Shown piece after piece: positions 21,658-29,740 of a DNA stretch of 34,371 nucleotides. A program made the position numbers and the translations under genes. The number at the start of each line of letters is the position of its first letter. Position 1 is the first letter of the stretch. The stretch lies in the NCBI RefSeq assembly GCF_030537745.1, contig NZ_JAUNVI010000032.1, positions 243-34,613 of the forward strand, given 5' to 3'. The notes below the pieces were generated by a model. It did no database searches. It had not been told where the DNA came from and worked only from the letters and a program-made list of their open reading frames with translations. This stretch comes from Ornithinimicrobium sp. (lineage in GTDB: Bacteria > Actinomycetota > Actinomycetes > Actinomycetales > Dermatophilaceae).

Positions 21658-23769
21658 CTATGGTGGCCGCACCACCGTCGATGTCGTGGTGGCGGACGCG
21701 ACCGGTCCGGACAGCGGCTTGGCGACCGCGACCAGCTCGATCTGCCCCTCGGGCAGGGCCGCCGCATCGGGGAAGACGCGGAACGGAGGCTGGTCGTCAG
21801 TGCCCAGCACCTGCCACTGCTCTGCACCCACTGCGCGAGCAGCGAAGGTCACCTGCACGAACGGCATACCCACGTCGGCCATCGCAGTGCCCTCCGCACT
21901 GCCCTCCGTGGTGACCTGGGCGGAGATCTCCGCGCGGCCCGTCAACTCGGCTGAGGTGATCGCGATCTCTAGCGGAGCGTCGACACCGGGCGCGGCCGAC
22001 GTCGCGCGGTAGACCACCGCCGACAGCGGCGGCACCTTGATGCTGACCTGCATGTCGGACCCAGAGGTGATCCCCACCGCCGCGCCGTAAACCGGCTCGA
22101 ACTGCGTGTCCGCGCTGAAGGTAGTGAACGTCGTCTCCGCAGGCGTCACGTCGTTGTTGACCGCGACGAGATACTCGATGCCGTCCTGCGGCAGCAGGCG
22201 GCTGAAGGCGAAGACGCCCGCCCCCTGCGCGGCACCCCGATGGATCTGGGCGCCGTCGGCCAGCGCGGGGTGCTCCTGGCGCAGCGCAGAGAGTTCGACG
22301 AGGTGCTGATAGAGCGGCGCGGTGGTATCGAAGCGATCGCGCGCGCCCGGCTCCCCGAGGACGAGCTCCTCCTCGGCATACTGCTCGACCTGGGTCGCGA
22401 ACAGGTCCTGGCGCGCATCTTTGTCGCCGCCGCGGCCGATCAGCCCCTGCTCGTCGCCGTAGTAGACCACGGGCTGGCCACGGGTCAGGAACATCAGGGT
22501 GTGCCCAAACTCGACCCGCTCGAGAAGGTCGTCGTGGATCAGCGCGGGACCCTGCAGGAACGACGAGAGGCGCCCCATGTCATGGTTGCCCACAAACGTC
22601 GGAAGTGCGTAGGCGTTGGAGTCGGCGTCGGTGTACCAGTCGTCCTGGGCATAGAAGTCGGCGAGCGCCGCCGCCGACTCACCACTGGCGTAGGCCGTGG
22701 CGCTGGACTGGAAGCCGAAGTCCAGCGTGGCGGGCAGCCGGCCGGTCGTGGTGTAGCTGCTCATCACGACGGGGTTGGCGTCATAGACCTCGCCGAACAT
22801 GAAGAAGTCGTCGTTGCCCTGGGCGGCCGCATACTCCAGGATCGCTGGTCCGAAGTCCTCCCAGAACTCGATGTTGACGTGCTTGGTGGTGTCGATCCGG
22901 AAGCCGTCGACGCCGGTGTCGACCCAGCGTGAGTAGATGTCGATCATCCCCTCGACCACCTCGGCCTGCTCGGTCGCCAGGTCATCCAGCCCGAAGAAGT
23001 CGCCGTAGAGGGAGGACTCGCCCTCAAAGGTGCTGTTGCCTCGGTTGTGGTAGCGCTGCGGGTCGTTGAGCCAGTCAGGGACCTTGACCGTCTCATCGCC
23101 GGGTGCGAGGAAGGGGGTGTAGGGGGCCTCGCCGAGGGGACGGTAGGAGTATTGTCCCTCCTCGTAGTCGATGACGTCCGCGGTGTGGTTGGTGATGATG
23201 TCCAGAAAGACCTTGAGGTCACGGTCGTGCGCCTCCTCGACCAGGGTCGCCAGATCCTCGTCGGTGCCTAGGTGCGGGTCGACCGAAGTGAAGTCGGTGA
23301 TCCAATAGCCGTGGTAGCTGGCGCTCTCCTGGCCCTGCCCTCCCTGCACCCACTGGTTGGTCATGACCGGCGTGAGCCAGATCGCGGTGATCCCCAGACC
23401 TTGGAGGTAGTCGAGTTGCTCGGTGACTCCCGCGAGGTCGCCGCCGTGATAAAAACCTGAGTCGGTGGGGTCGAAGCCGTGCTCACGCCGGCCGCCCTCG
23501 ACACCAGCGGTGTCGTTGGTCGGGTCGCCGTTAGCGAACCGGTCCGGAAGCGCGAAGTAGAAGCGCTCCCCGGTGAGCGGCCCACGCAGGCTGTCCTGCG
23601 CCAGGGCCTGCACGGCAGGCTCCACCGGGGTGTCGGCGCTCTGGCTAGCGACCGCATCGGGGGTGGTGGGGGGCTGGACCGGGTCGGGTCCCTCGTCGAG
23701 CAACGAAGGAACGGCGATCGCGGCGAGGATCACTGCGATCACTGCGCCGATGACCAGGTTGCGCTGCAT
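21658..23769 (-). CDS. GH13 alpha-amylase family enzyme, secreted or membrane-anchored
   Basis: A 703-residue protein with an N-terminal signal or anchor helix (4-22), a Pro/Asp-rich spacer and a GH13 (beta/alpha)8 barrel from about 67 to 540. The four GH13 regions are intact: D190-IITNH, GFRID293-TTKH (nucleophile D293), MFGE327-VYD (acid/base) and FVGNH-D397. A beta domain and a final beta-rich segment (about 590-703) follow, possibly a starch- or cell-surface-binding module. It should cleave alpha-1,4-glucans outside the cell. No lipobox cysteine follows the helix. I start it at MQRNLVIG (23769); the reading can extend upstream, but that would cross into the HrpA gene on the other strand. 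No sugar transporter genes are adjacent. Confidence 0.9.
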   Translation of the reverse strand: MQRNLVIGAVIAVILAAIAVPSLLDEGPDPVQPPTTPDAVASQSADTPVEPAVQALAQDSLRGPLTGERFYFALPDRFANGDPTNDTAGVEGGRREHGFDPTDSGFYHGGDLAGVTEQLDYLQGLGITAIWLTPVMTNQWVQGGQGQESASYHGYWITDFTSVDPHLGTDEDLATLVEEAHDRDLKVFLDIITNHTADVIDYEEGQYSYRPLGEAPYTPFLAPGDETVKVPDWLNDPQRYHNRGNSTFEGESSLYGDFFGLDDLATEQAEVVEGMIDIYSRWVDTGVDGFRIDTTKHVNIEFWEDFGPAILEYAAAQGNDDFFMFGEVYDANPVVMSSYTTTGRLPATLDFGFQSSATAYASGESAAALADFYAQDDWYTDADSNAYALPTFVGNHDMGRLSSFLQGPALIHDDLLERVEFGHTLMFLTRGQPVVYYGDEQGLIGRGGDKDARQDLFATQVEQYAEEELVLGEPGARDRFDTTAPLYQHLVELSALRQEHPALADGAQIHRGAAQGAGVFAFSRLLPQDGIEYLVAVNNDVTPAETTFTTFSADTQFEPVYGAAVGITSGSDMQVSIKVPPLSAVVYRATSAAPGVDAPLEIAITSAELTGRAEISAQVTTEGSAEGTAMADVGMPFVQVTFAARAVGAEQWQVLGTDDQPPFRVFPDAAALPEGQIELVAVAKPLSGPVASATTTSTVVRPP

Positions 23770-23776
23770 GTCGAGC

Positions 23777-23782
23777 AGTATG
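23777..23782 (-). promoter_or_regulatory. Weak candidate -10 box CATACT for the amylase
   Basis: CATACT on the minus strand, 7 nt before the ATG at 23769. It keeps the conserved second A and last T only. Confidence 0.3.
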
Positions 23783-23831
23783 CCGTCCACCGCTGCCTGT
23801 TCCCGCAGCCGAATCGGGTTGCGCCGACTCG

Positions 23832-23837
23832 TACAGT
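23832..23837 (+). promoter_or_regulatory. Candidate -10 box TACAGT, leaderless hrpA
   Basis: TACAGT followed by 7 nt and the GTG at 23845. This supports a leaderless mRNA and the chosen HrpA start. The box is 49 nt from the candidate amylase -10 on the opposite strand. Confidence 0.5.
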
Positions 23838-23844
23838 GGAAGGC

Positions 23845-26800
23845 GTGCCCGAAACCAGCCGGCGCCCCCGAGGGCAGAGCCGCCCCCGCCGCCGCGGCAA
23901 CAACGACCCACGGCAGCGGGGGGAGGGCCAACTGCGCCACCGCGACGCGCGACGGGCGGCCCTACCGAGCCCGCAGGCCATCACCTTCCCCGCCGAACTT
24001 CCGGTCAGCGAGCGGCGCGCGGAGATCCTCGCCACGATCCGTGACCACCAGGTGGTGATCGTCGCCGGCGAGACCGGCTCTGGCAAGACGACGCAGTTGC
24101 CCAAGATCTGTTTACAGCTGGGTCGCGGCGTCGACGGCATGATCGGCCACACCCAACCCCGCCGCATCGCGGCCAGATCGGTCGCGGAGCGACTGAGCGA
24201 GGAGCTGGGCAGCACGCTGGGCGCCCTCGTCGGCTACCAGGTGCGGTTCACCGACGAGTCGCGCGCGGACACCCTGATCAAGGTGATGACCGACGGCATC
24301 CTGCTCGCCGAGCTGCAGCGCGACCGGATGCTGCGCCGTTATGACACGCTCATCATCGACGAGGCGCACGAGCGCAGCCTCAACATTGACTTCATCCTGG
24401 GCTACCTGCGCCAACTGTTGCCCCGTCGTCCCGACCTCAAGGTGATCATCACCTCCGCGACCATCGACGTGAATCGTTTTGCTGCGCATTTCGCCGACGC
24501 CGACGGCCGCCCCGCGCCGATCATCGAGGTCTCGGGCCGCACCTATCCGGTGCAGGTCCGCTACCGTCCGCTGCTGCGAGAGGGGCCGCCCACCAAGGCG
24601 GGCCAGGCGACCGAGGTCGAGGTCGATCAGGTCACCGGGATCTGCGAGGCGGTCGAGGAGCTGTGGACCGAGAGCACGGGGCGTGATGGTGCAGGAGAGG
24701 ACATCCTCGTCTTCTGCTCCGGCGAGCGGGAGATCCGCGACGCCGCGGACGCGTTGTCCGGTATGAAGCTCCCCGGGACCGAGGTGCTGCCCCTCTACGG
24801 TCGGTTGTCGGCCGCCGAGCAGCACCGCGTCTTCTCCCGGCACGGGGGGCGGCGGATCGTGGTGTCGACCAACGTCGCGGAGACGTCGCTGACGGTGCCG
24901 GGGATCCGCTATGTCATCGACACCGGCACAGCGCGGATCAGTCGCTACAGCCAGCGGCTCAAGGTCCAGCGGCTCCCGATCGAGCCCATCAGCCAGGCCA
25001 GTGCCAACCAACGCTCGGGCCGCTGCGGACGACTCTCCGACGGCATCGCGATCCGCCTCTACAGCGAGGAGGACTACCTGGGCCGTCCGGAGTTCACCGA
25101 CCCCGAGATCCTGCGGACCAACCTGGCCAGCGTCATCCTGGCGATGACCAACCTTGGGCTGGGCGAGATCGAGAAGTTTCCCTTCATCGAGCCACCGGAC
25201 TCACGCCAGGTGACCGACGGCGTGCGGCTGCTCACCGAGCTGCAGGCCATCGACCCGGCAGCACCGGCGCACCTGCCGCGCGAGCGAATCACGCCCTACG
25301 GACGGGCGATCGTGGCGCTGCCGGTCGATCCGCGACTGGCCAGGATGCTCGTCGAGGCAGAGCGGCACAGCGCGCTCAAGGAGGCGCTCGTCATCGTGGC
25401 AGCCCTCTCGATCCAGGACGTGCGCGAACGGCCGGTGGACAATCAGGCGCAGGCGGATCAGCTGCACGCCAGGTTTCGGCACGTCGGTGGGGCGCCGCGG
25501 GATGACGGCGCTCAGCAGCACCGCGCCGCCGACGCGGAGCCGGTCCGGGTTCAGGGCGCGCACGGTGCCGGACCGGCAGACCGGCGCCGTGGCAAGGGCG
25601 CCAAGGGCGCCAAGGGTGGCAAGGGTGGCACCGGCCAGCAGGGACCCAAGGCTGATCTCGTCGACTCCGACTTCCTGGTCCTGCTCAACCTGTGGCGATA
25701 TGTGCAGCGTCAGCAGAAGGACCTCTCCGGCAGTGCCTTCCGCCGCCTCTGCAAGGCCGAGTACCTTCATTACCTGCGCGTCCGCGAGTGGCAGGATCTG
25801 CATACCCAGCTCAGGGCAGCCACCCGCAACCTCGGTCTCGAGCTCAACGAGCACCCGGCCACTGCGGACCAGATCCACGAGTCCATCCTGCCCGGGCTGC
25901 TCTCCCACGTCGGGCTCTACGAGCGGGAGAAGCGTGACTACCTCGGGGCCCGTAATGCCCACTTCGTCCTCCAGCCCGGCTCGGTCCTGCACCGCCGCAA
26001 CCCCGACTGGGTGATGACCGCGCAGCTCGTGGAGACCTCGCGGTTGTGGGCCCGCACCAACGCGGCGATCGACCCCGCCTGGGTCGAGCGTGCCGCTGCG
26101 CACCTGGTCAAGCGCAGCTACTCCGAGCCGCGCTGGTCGCGCTCGGCCGGAGGCGCGGTCGCCGACGAGAGGGTGACGCTCTACGGCATACCCCTGGTGG
26201 CCGGGCGGCCGGTCCCGCTGGGTCGCATCGACCCGCAGACCGCGCGTGACCTCTTCATCCGGACCGCACTGGTCGAGGGGGACTGGGACACCCGACACGA
26301 GTTCTTCCACGCCAACCGGCGCCTGCTCCGAGAGGTCGGTCAGCTCGAGGAGCGCGCCCGACGCCGCGACATCCTCGTCGACGACGACACGCTCGTGGAC
26401 TTCTACGACCAGCGGATACCGGCGGAGGTGGTCTCCGGCACCCACTTCGACACCTGGTGGAAGGGGGCTCGGCGAGCTGATCCGACGCTCTTGACCTTCA
26501 CCGAGGAGCTGCTGATCGCCGGTGACGCCGACTCCGTCGACCAGGGCGACTTCCCCACGAGCTGGACGCAGGGGGAGCTGACCTTGCGCCTGACCTATCA
26601 GTTTGGGCCAGGGGCCGGTGCTGACGGGGTGACGGTGCACCTGCCCGTCGAAGTGCTCAACCAGGTCGAGGAGGAAGCCTTCGACTGGTTGGTCCCGGGC
26701 CTGCGTGAGGAGCTAGTGACTGCGCTCGTGAAGGCCCTGCCCAAGGATCTGCGGCGCAACTTCGTCCCGGCACCTGATCATGCGCGGGCTGCACTGGTGG

Positions 26801-27951
26801 GTATGCAGACCGCTGGCACTGTGGGTGTCGTGCCCGTCCGTGAGGCGCTCGCTGAGGAGCTGACGCGACGCGGCCTGGTGCGGGTGCACGCCTCGGACGT
26901 GCAGTGGGAGCGGGTCCCGGACCACCTCAAGATGACTTTCCGGGTGGAGCGCGCCACCAGCCGCGGCAGGGCGCAGATGCTGGGCGAGAGCAAGGACCTG
27001 GCGCAGCTCAAGGCCAGCCTGGCCGGAGCGGTCCGGACCACGATGGCCGCTGCAGCGGCGGGGGTCGAACGGGTCGGCCTGACATCCTGGCCGGCCGACC
27101 TCGATCCGTTGCCGGAGCATTTCTCCCAGCAGGTCGGCTCTCGGGTGCTGCAGGGTTTCCCCGCGCTGGTCGACACCGGGGCCGCCGTGGACGTGCGGGT
27201 GCTGGCGACCCGGTCGGAGGCGGACCGAGCGACCCGAAGAGGCCTGCGCCGGTTACTGCTGCTCAACACCACCCCGCCGTGGAAGCGGCTCCTGGCCCTG
27301 CTGACCAACGCGCAGAAGCTCTCGCTCGGCCATAACCCGCACGGGTCCGTGCCGGCGCTGCTCGACGACGCCCTCGCGGCGGCGCTGGACTCGGTGGTCG
27401 CAGGGCTGCCGGGGGCGACCGTGCGCACCCCGGCACAGTTCGAGCAGGCGCTGGTCGCGGTCCGGTCCCAGAGCATGCCGCGAGTGTTGGAGATCGTCGA
27501 GGCGTTGGTCCCGATCCTGGACAGTGCACGGGAAGTCTCGTTGCGGTTGCAGCGGCTGACGGCACCGGCTGCCAGCGACCTGGCGCTCGACCTGCGCCGC
27601 ACGCTCGATGAGCTGGTCCGGCCCGGCTTTGTCACCGAGGTCGGTTGGGCGCGCCTGCCGCGGATGGTCATCTGGCTGCGGGCAATGGTCGAGCGGCTCG
27701 ACAAGGGGGTCCAAGATCTGCCCCGCGATCGCCAACGCATGGAGACCATGGCGGTGGTCGGTGAGGAGCTGGAGACCTTCCTGGCCCGCTTGCCCCCTCA
27801 TCGCCGGCATGACCCTGACGTGAGCGACATCGTGTGGTCGCTGCAGGAGCTGCGGGTCTCCCTCTTCGCCCAGCGGCTTGGCACCGCCGGGCCGGTGTCC
27901 GCCAAGCGCATCTATGCGGCGATGGATGCCGCCGACGCCGCCACGCCCTAG
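23845..27951 (+). CDS. hrpA: ATP-dependent RNA helicase HrpA
   Basis: A 1368-residue DEAH-box helicase. A basic N-terminal tail (1-45, rich in Arg/Gly) precedes Walker A G75-ETGSGKT, DEAH at 172-175 and SAT at 204-206. Next come the second RecA domain with VSTNVAETSLTVPGIRYVIDTG and QRSGRCGR, the HA2/OB region, and the long DUF3418 C-terminus found in bacterial HrpA. E. coli HrpA (about 1300 residues) resolves stalled ribosomes and processes mRNA. An insertion of about 65 residues (near 541-606), ending in a lysine/glycine repeat, interrupts the HA2-side region. GTG at 23845 is chosen from the upstream TACAGT and because earlier codons read a low-complexity, amylase-antisense sequence. CoaE follows after 21 nt. 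Confidence 0.93.
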   Translation: MPETSRRPRGQSRPRRRGNNDPRQRGEGQLRHRDARRAALPSPQAITFPAELPVSERRAEILATIRDHQVVIVAGETGSGKTTQLPKICLQLGRGVDGMIGHTQPRRIAARSVAERLSEELGSTLGALVGYQVRFTDESRADTLIKVMTDGILLAELQRDRMLRRYDTLIIDEAHERSLNIDFILGYLRQLLPRRPDLKVIITSATIDVNRFAAHFADADGRPAPIIEVSGRTYPVQVRYRPLLREGPPTKAGQATEVEVDQVTGICEAVEELWTESTGRDGAGEDILVFCSGEREIRDAADALSGMKLPGTEVLPLYGRLSAAEQHRVFSRHGGRRIVVSTNVAETSLTVPGIRYVIDTGTARISRYSQRLKVQRLPIEPISQASANQRSGRCGRLSDGIAIRLYSEEDYLGRPEFTDPEILRTNLASVILAMTNLGLGEIEKFPFIEPPDSRQVTDGVRLLTELQAIDPAAPAHLPRERITPYGRAIVALPVDPRLARMLVEAERHSALKEALVIVAALSIQDVRERPVDNQAQADQLHARFRHVGGAPRDDGAQQHRAADAEPVRVQGAHGAGPADRRRGKGAKGAKGGKGGTGQQGPKADLVDSDFLVLLNLWRYVQRQQKDLSGSAFRRLCKAEYLHYLRVREWQDLHTQLRAATRNLGLELNEHPATADQIHESILPGLLSHVGLYEREKRDYLGARNAHFVLQPGSVLHRRNPDWVMTAQLVETSRLWARTNAAIDPAWVERAAAHLVKRSYSEPRWSRSAGGAVADERVTLYGIPLVAGRPVPLGRIDPQTARDLFIRTALVEGDWDTRHEFFHANRRLLREVGQLEERARRRDILVDDDTLVDFYDQRIPAEVVSGTHFDTWWKGARRADPTLLTFTEELLIAGDADSVDQGDFPTSWTQGELTLRLTYQFGPGAGADGVTVHLPVEVLNQVEEEAFDWLVPGLREELVTALVKALPKDLRRNFVPAPDHARAALVGMQTAGTVGVVPVREALAEELTRRGLVRVHASDVQWERVPDHLKMTFRVERATSRGRAQMLGESKDLAQLKASLAGAVRTTMAAAAAGVERVGLTSWPADLDPLPEHFSQQVGSRVLQGFPALVDTGAAVDVRVLATRSEADRATRRGLRRLLLLNTTPPWKRLLALLTNAQKLSLGHNPHGSVPALLDDALAAALDSVVAGLPGATVRTPAQFEQALVAVRSQSMPRVLEIVEALVPILDSAREVSLRLQRLTAPAASDLALDLRRTLDELVRPGFVTEVGWARLPRMVIWLRAMVERLDKGVQDLPRDRQRMETMAVVGEELETFLARLPPHRRHDPDVSDIVWSLQELRVSLFAQRLGTAGPVSAKRIYAAMDAADAATP
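25591..25626 (+). repeat. 9-bp tandem repeat coding (G/A)KG units in HrpA
   Basis: Four 9-bp units, GGCAAGGGC, GCCAAGGGC, GCCAAGGGT and GGCAAGGGT, code for HrpA residues 583-594. They lie in the basic insertion of the helicase, and slippage could change the number of lysines. Confidence 0.85.
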
Positions 27952-27960
27952 AGCACCGCA

Positions 27961-27966
27961 TAGCCT
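27961..27966 (+). promoter_or_regulatory. Candidate -10 box TAGCCT, leaderless coaE
   Basis: TAGCCT, then 6 nt (GTCGCC), then the ATG at 27973, starting 9 nt after the hrpA stop. It implies that coaE can be made separately from hrpA. Confidence 0.5.
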
Positions 27967-27972
27967 GTCGCC

Positions 27973-29028
27973 ATGCTCTGGGTTGGTCTGTCCGGCGGGA
28001 TCGGGTCGGGAAAGTCGACGGTGTCAGCGCGCCTGGCCCGACGTGGTGCCCTCGTCATCGATGCGGACCTGATCGCGCGTGAGGTCGTCGAGCCAGGAAG
28101 GCCTGCGCTGCAGGAGATCCTGCAACGATTCGGTGCGCAGGTGCGTGCGCCGTCGGGGGGGCTGGACCGGGCGGCGTTAGGGAGCATCGTCTTCGGTGAC
28201 CGGCAGGCGCGCCGTGACCTGGAGGCGATCACGCATCCGTGGATCCTCGGACGGACCAGGGAGCTGCTCGACGCGGCTCCCGAGGACGCCGTCGTCGTGC
28301 ACGACATCCCGCTGCTCGTCGAGCTGGGCCGAGCAGCCGACTATGCCCTGACGGTGATCGTCTCCGTCTCCGAGCAGGAAAGGCTGCGGCGGCTGGTGCA
28401 GACGCGCGGGATCGACCCGCAGGCCGCCCGCGCCCGGATCGCTGCCCAGGCCACCGATGAGCAGCGGATCGCTGCCGCCGACGTCCTGCTCGACAACGAG
28501 GGCACCCGCCCGGACCTGCACACGCGCGTAGATCGGCTATGGCACGAGCGGCTGGTGCCCTTCGAGGTGGCGCTGCGTAGTGACGCCGCGTCGCACTCGA
28601 GCGGAGCGCTCGCCGTCGAGTCGTCGACACGCGTGGCGGGGGATGCGGCTCGGGTGCTGGAGCGGGTGCGGCAGGCCCTCGGGGACAGCCTCCGTGGGGA
28701 TCACCTACGCAGCGCCCGCGCGCCAGGGCAGGTCGCCATGGACGTCCTTGAGCTGCAGGTGGTGGTGCCTGACGTAGCGGTGCTGGACCTGCCCGAGGTC
28801 CGGGACCGACTGCGGCGGCGTGGCCTGCTGCTGCTGGAGGAAGGGTGGGACGACGGCGCGCACGAAGTGGCGCAGGAGCCCGAGCCATCGAGTGTCGACC
28901 ACCTGAGCGGCTGGCCCGAGCGGATGATCGCTACGGCCGACCCCGGCCGAGTGGTCCATTGCCACGTGCACCCGCTCTCTTCACCGGCGTGGCGCCAGGC
29001 GCTGCCCGACCAGCCTGCTGCTCGCTGA
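27973..29028 (+). CDS. coaE: Dephospho-CoA kinase fused to a shortened GrpB-like domain
   Basis: A 351-residue protein. The dephospho-CoA kinase half (1-195) has Walker A G8-GIGSGKST, VIDADLIAREVV, ITHPWI and the VVHDIPLLVELG segment. It catalyses the last step of coenzyme A synthesis. The second half (about 198-351) aligns by eye with UPF0157/GrpB, as in mycobacterial CoaE (about 407 residues). However, the usual HVGSTxVPG reads H244-LRSARAPG, and the chain stops at HPLSSPAWRQALPDQPAAR, roughly 40-60 residues early. The GrpB part may be decayed. The stop is 13 nt from the converging pterin dehydratase-VOC gene. ATG at 27973 is supported by the TAGCCT box. Confidence 0.92.
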   Translation: MLWVGLSGGIGSGKSTVSARLARRGALVIDADLIAREVVEPGRPALQEILQRFGAQVRAPSGGLDRAALGSIVFGDRQARRDLEAITHPWILGRTRELLDAAPEDAVVVHDIPLLVELGRAADYALTVIVSVSEQERLRRLVQTRGIDPQAARARIAAQATDEQRIAAADVLLDNEGTRPDLHTRVDRLWHERLVPFEVALRSDAASHSSGALAVESSTRVAGDAARVLERVRQALGDSLRGDHLRSARAPGQVAMDVLELQVVVPDVAVLDLPEVRDRLRRRGLLLLEEGWDDGAHEVAQEPEPSSVDHLSGWPERMIATADPGRVVHCHVHPLSSPAWRQALPDQPAAR

Positions 29029-29041
29029 CGGCAGCGGGCGA

Positions 29042-29731
29042 CTATTCGCCCTCGTCGGCCGCGCTCGGCTCTCCGCTGCCCTCACGGCTCTGCCAGGTGC
29101 ACACGCACACCTCGTTGCCCTCCGCATCGGCCAGCACCCAAAACGAGGGCGCAGCATCGTCCGAGACGAGCGTGCCGCCCGCAGCTAGCGCCGCCTCGAT
29201 CCGCGGTGTGGCCATGTCGTGCGCGAGCGTGAGGTCCAGGTGAAAACGGTTGCGCTCGGTCCGGGGCTCCTCCATCTGCTGGAACCACAGGGCGGGCGCG
29301 CGACCTGCCGGGTCGAAGAGGTCACCGTCCTCGTCGGTGTCCAGCCCCAGCACGGCCGCCCAGAATGGCCGCACCGCGTCGGCGTCGCGCACGTCCAGCG
29401 CGATCTCCAGACTGCTGACCTGCGCCGGCAGCGCAGACACGCCCAGCGCTGCCGCCGCCGCGCTGATCCGGCGCGCCAACTCCCGGTCGCGGTCGGTCAG
29501 GTGTCCCACGTCATGGCTGACCGTGGTGACGCTCAGGTGCGGATAGCGCAGGTCGACGTCCGGGTGATGGTTCAGCGACTCCGCGATCTTCGTGATGTCG
29601 GCAACCAGTCGCGCACCCGTGACAAAGTCGCCGGTGGCAAAGCGCGCGCTCAATTTTCCGAGCAGCACCCGCCAGTCAGTGAGGTCGGCCGCTGAGCTGG
29701 CGTCAAAATCGGTGAGTCGTGAGTTTTCCAT
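29042..29731 (-). CDS. Pterin-4a-carbinolamine dehydratase-like domain fused to a VOC domain
   Basis: A 229-residue fusion. Residues 1-100 match pterin-4a-carbinolamine dehydratase (PCD/DCoH): H55-H56-P57 followed by the YPHLSVTTVSH73-DVGHLT strand-turn, so all three active-site histidines are present. Residues about 105-215 form a VOC/glyoxalase-like domain (SLEIALDVRDADAVRPFWAAVLGL, then RFHLDLTLAHD and FWVLADAEGNEVCVCTW). The first part could recycle a 4a-hydroxypterin; the second has no clear metal triad. The fusion is known in actinobacteria, but its substrate is not. ATG at 29731 is 9 nt after the S9 peptidase stop, with AAGGGG directly before it, so the two form an operon. Confidence 0.87.
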   Translation of the reverse strand: MENSRLTDFDASSAADLTDWRVLLGKLSARFATGDFVTGARLVADITKIAESLNHHPDVDLRYPHLSVTTVSHDVGHLTDRDRELARRISAAAAALGVSALPAQVSSLEIALDVRDADAVRPFWAAVLGLDTDEDGDLFDPAGRAPALWFQQMEEPRTERNRFHLDLTLAHDMATPRIEAALAAGGTLVSDDAAPSFWVLADAEGNEVCVCTWQSREGSGEPSAADEGE

Positions 29732-29740
29732 ACCCCTTGT

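Noticed and set aside
23479..23844. N-terminal extension of HrpA by 122 codons
   Set aside because: The extension lies antisense to the amylase and is low-complexity. The GTG at 23845 with TACAGT 7 nt upstream fits the family start better.
25591..25626. CRISPR-like or satellite repeat
   Set aside because: The units are 9 bp, contiguous and in frame, coding (G/A)KG; there are no spacers.
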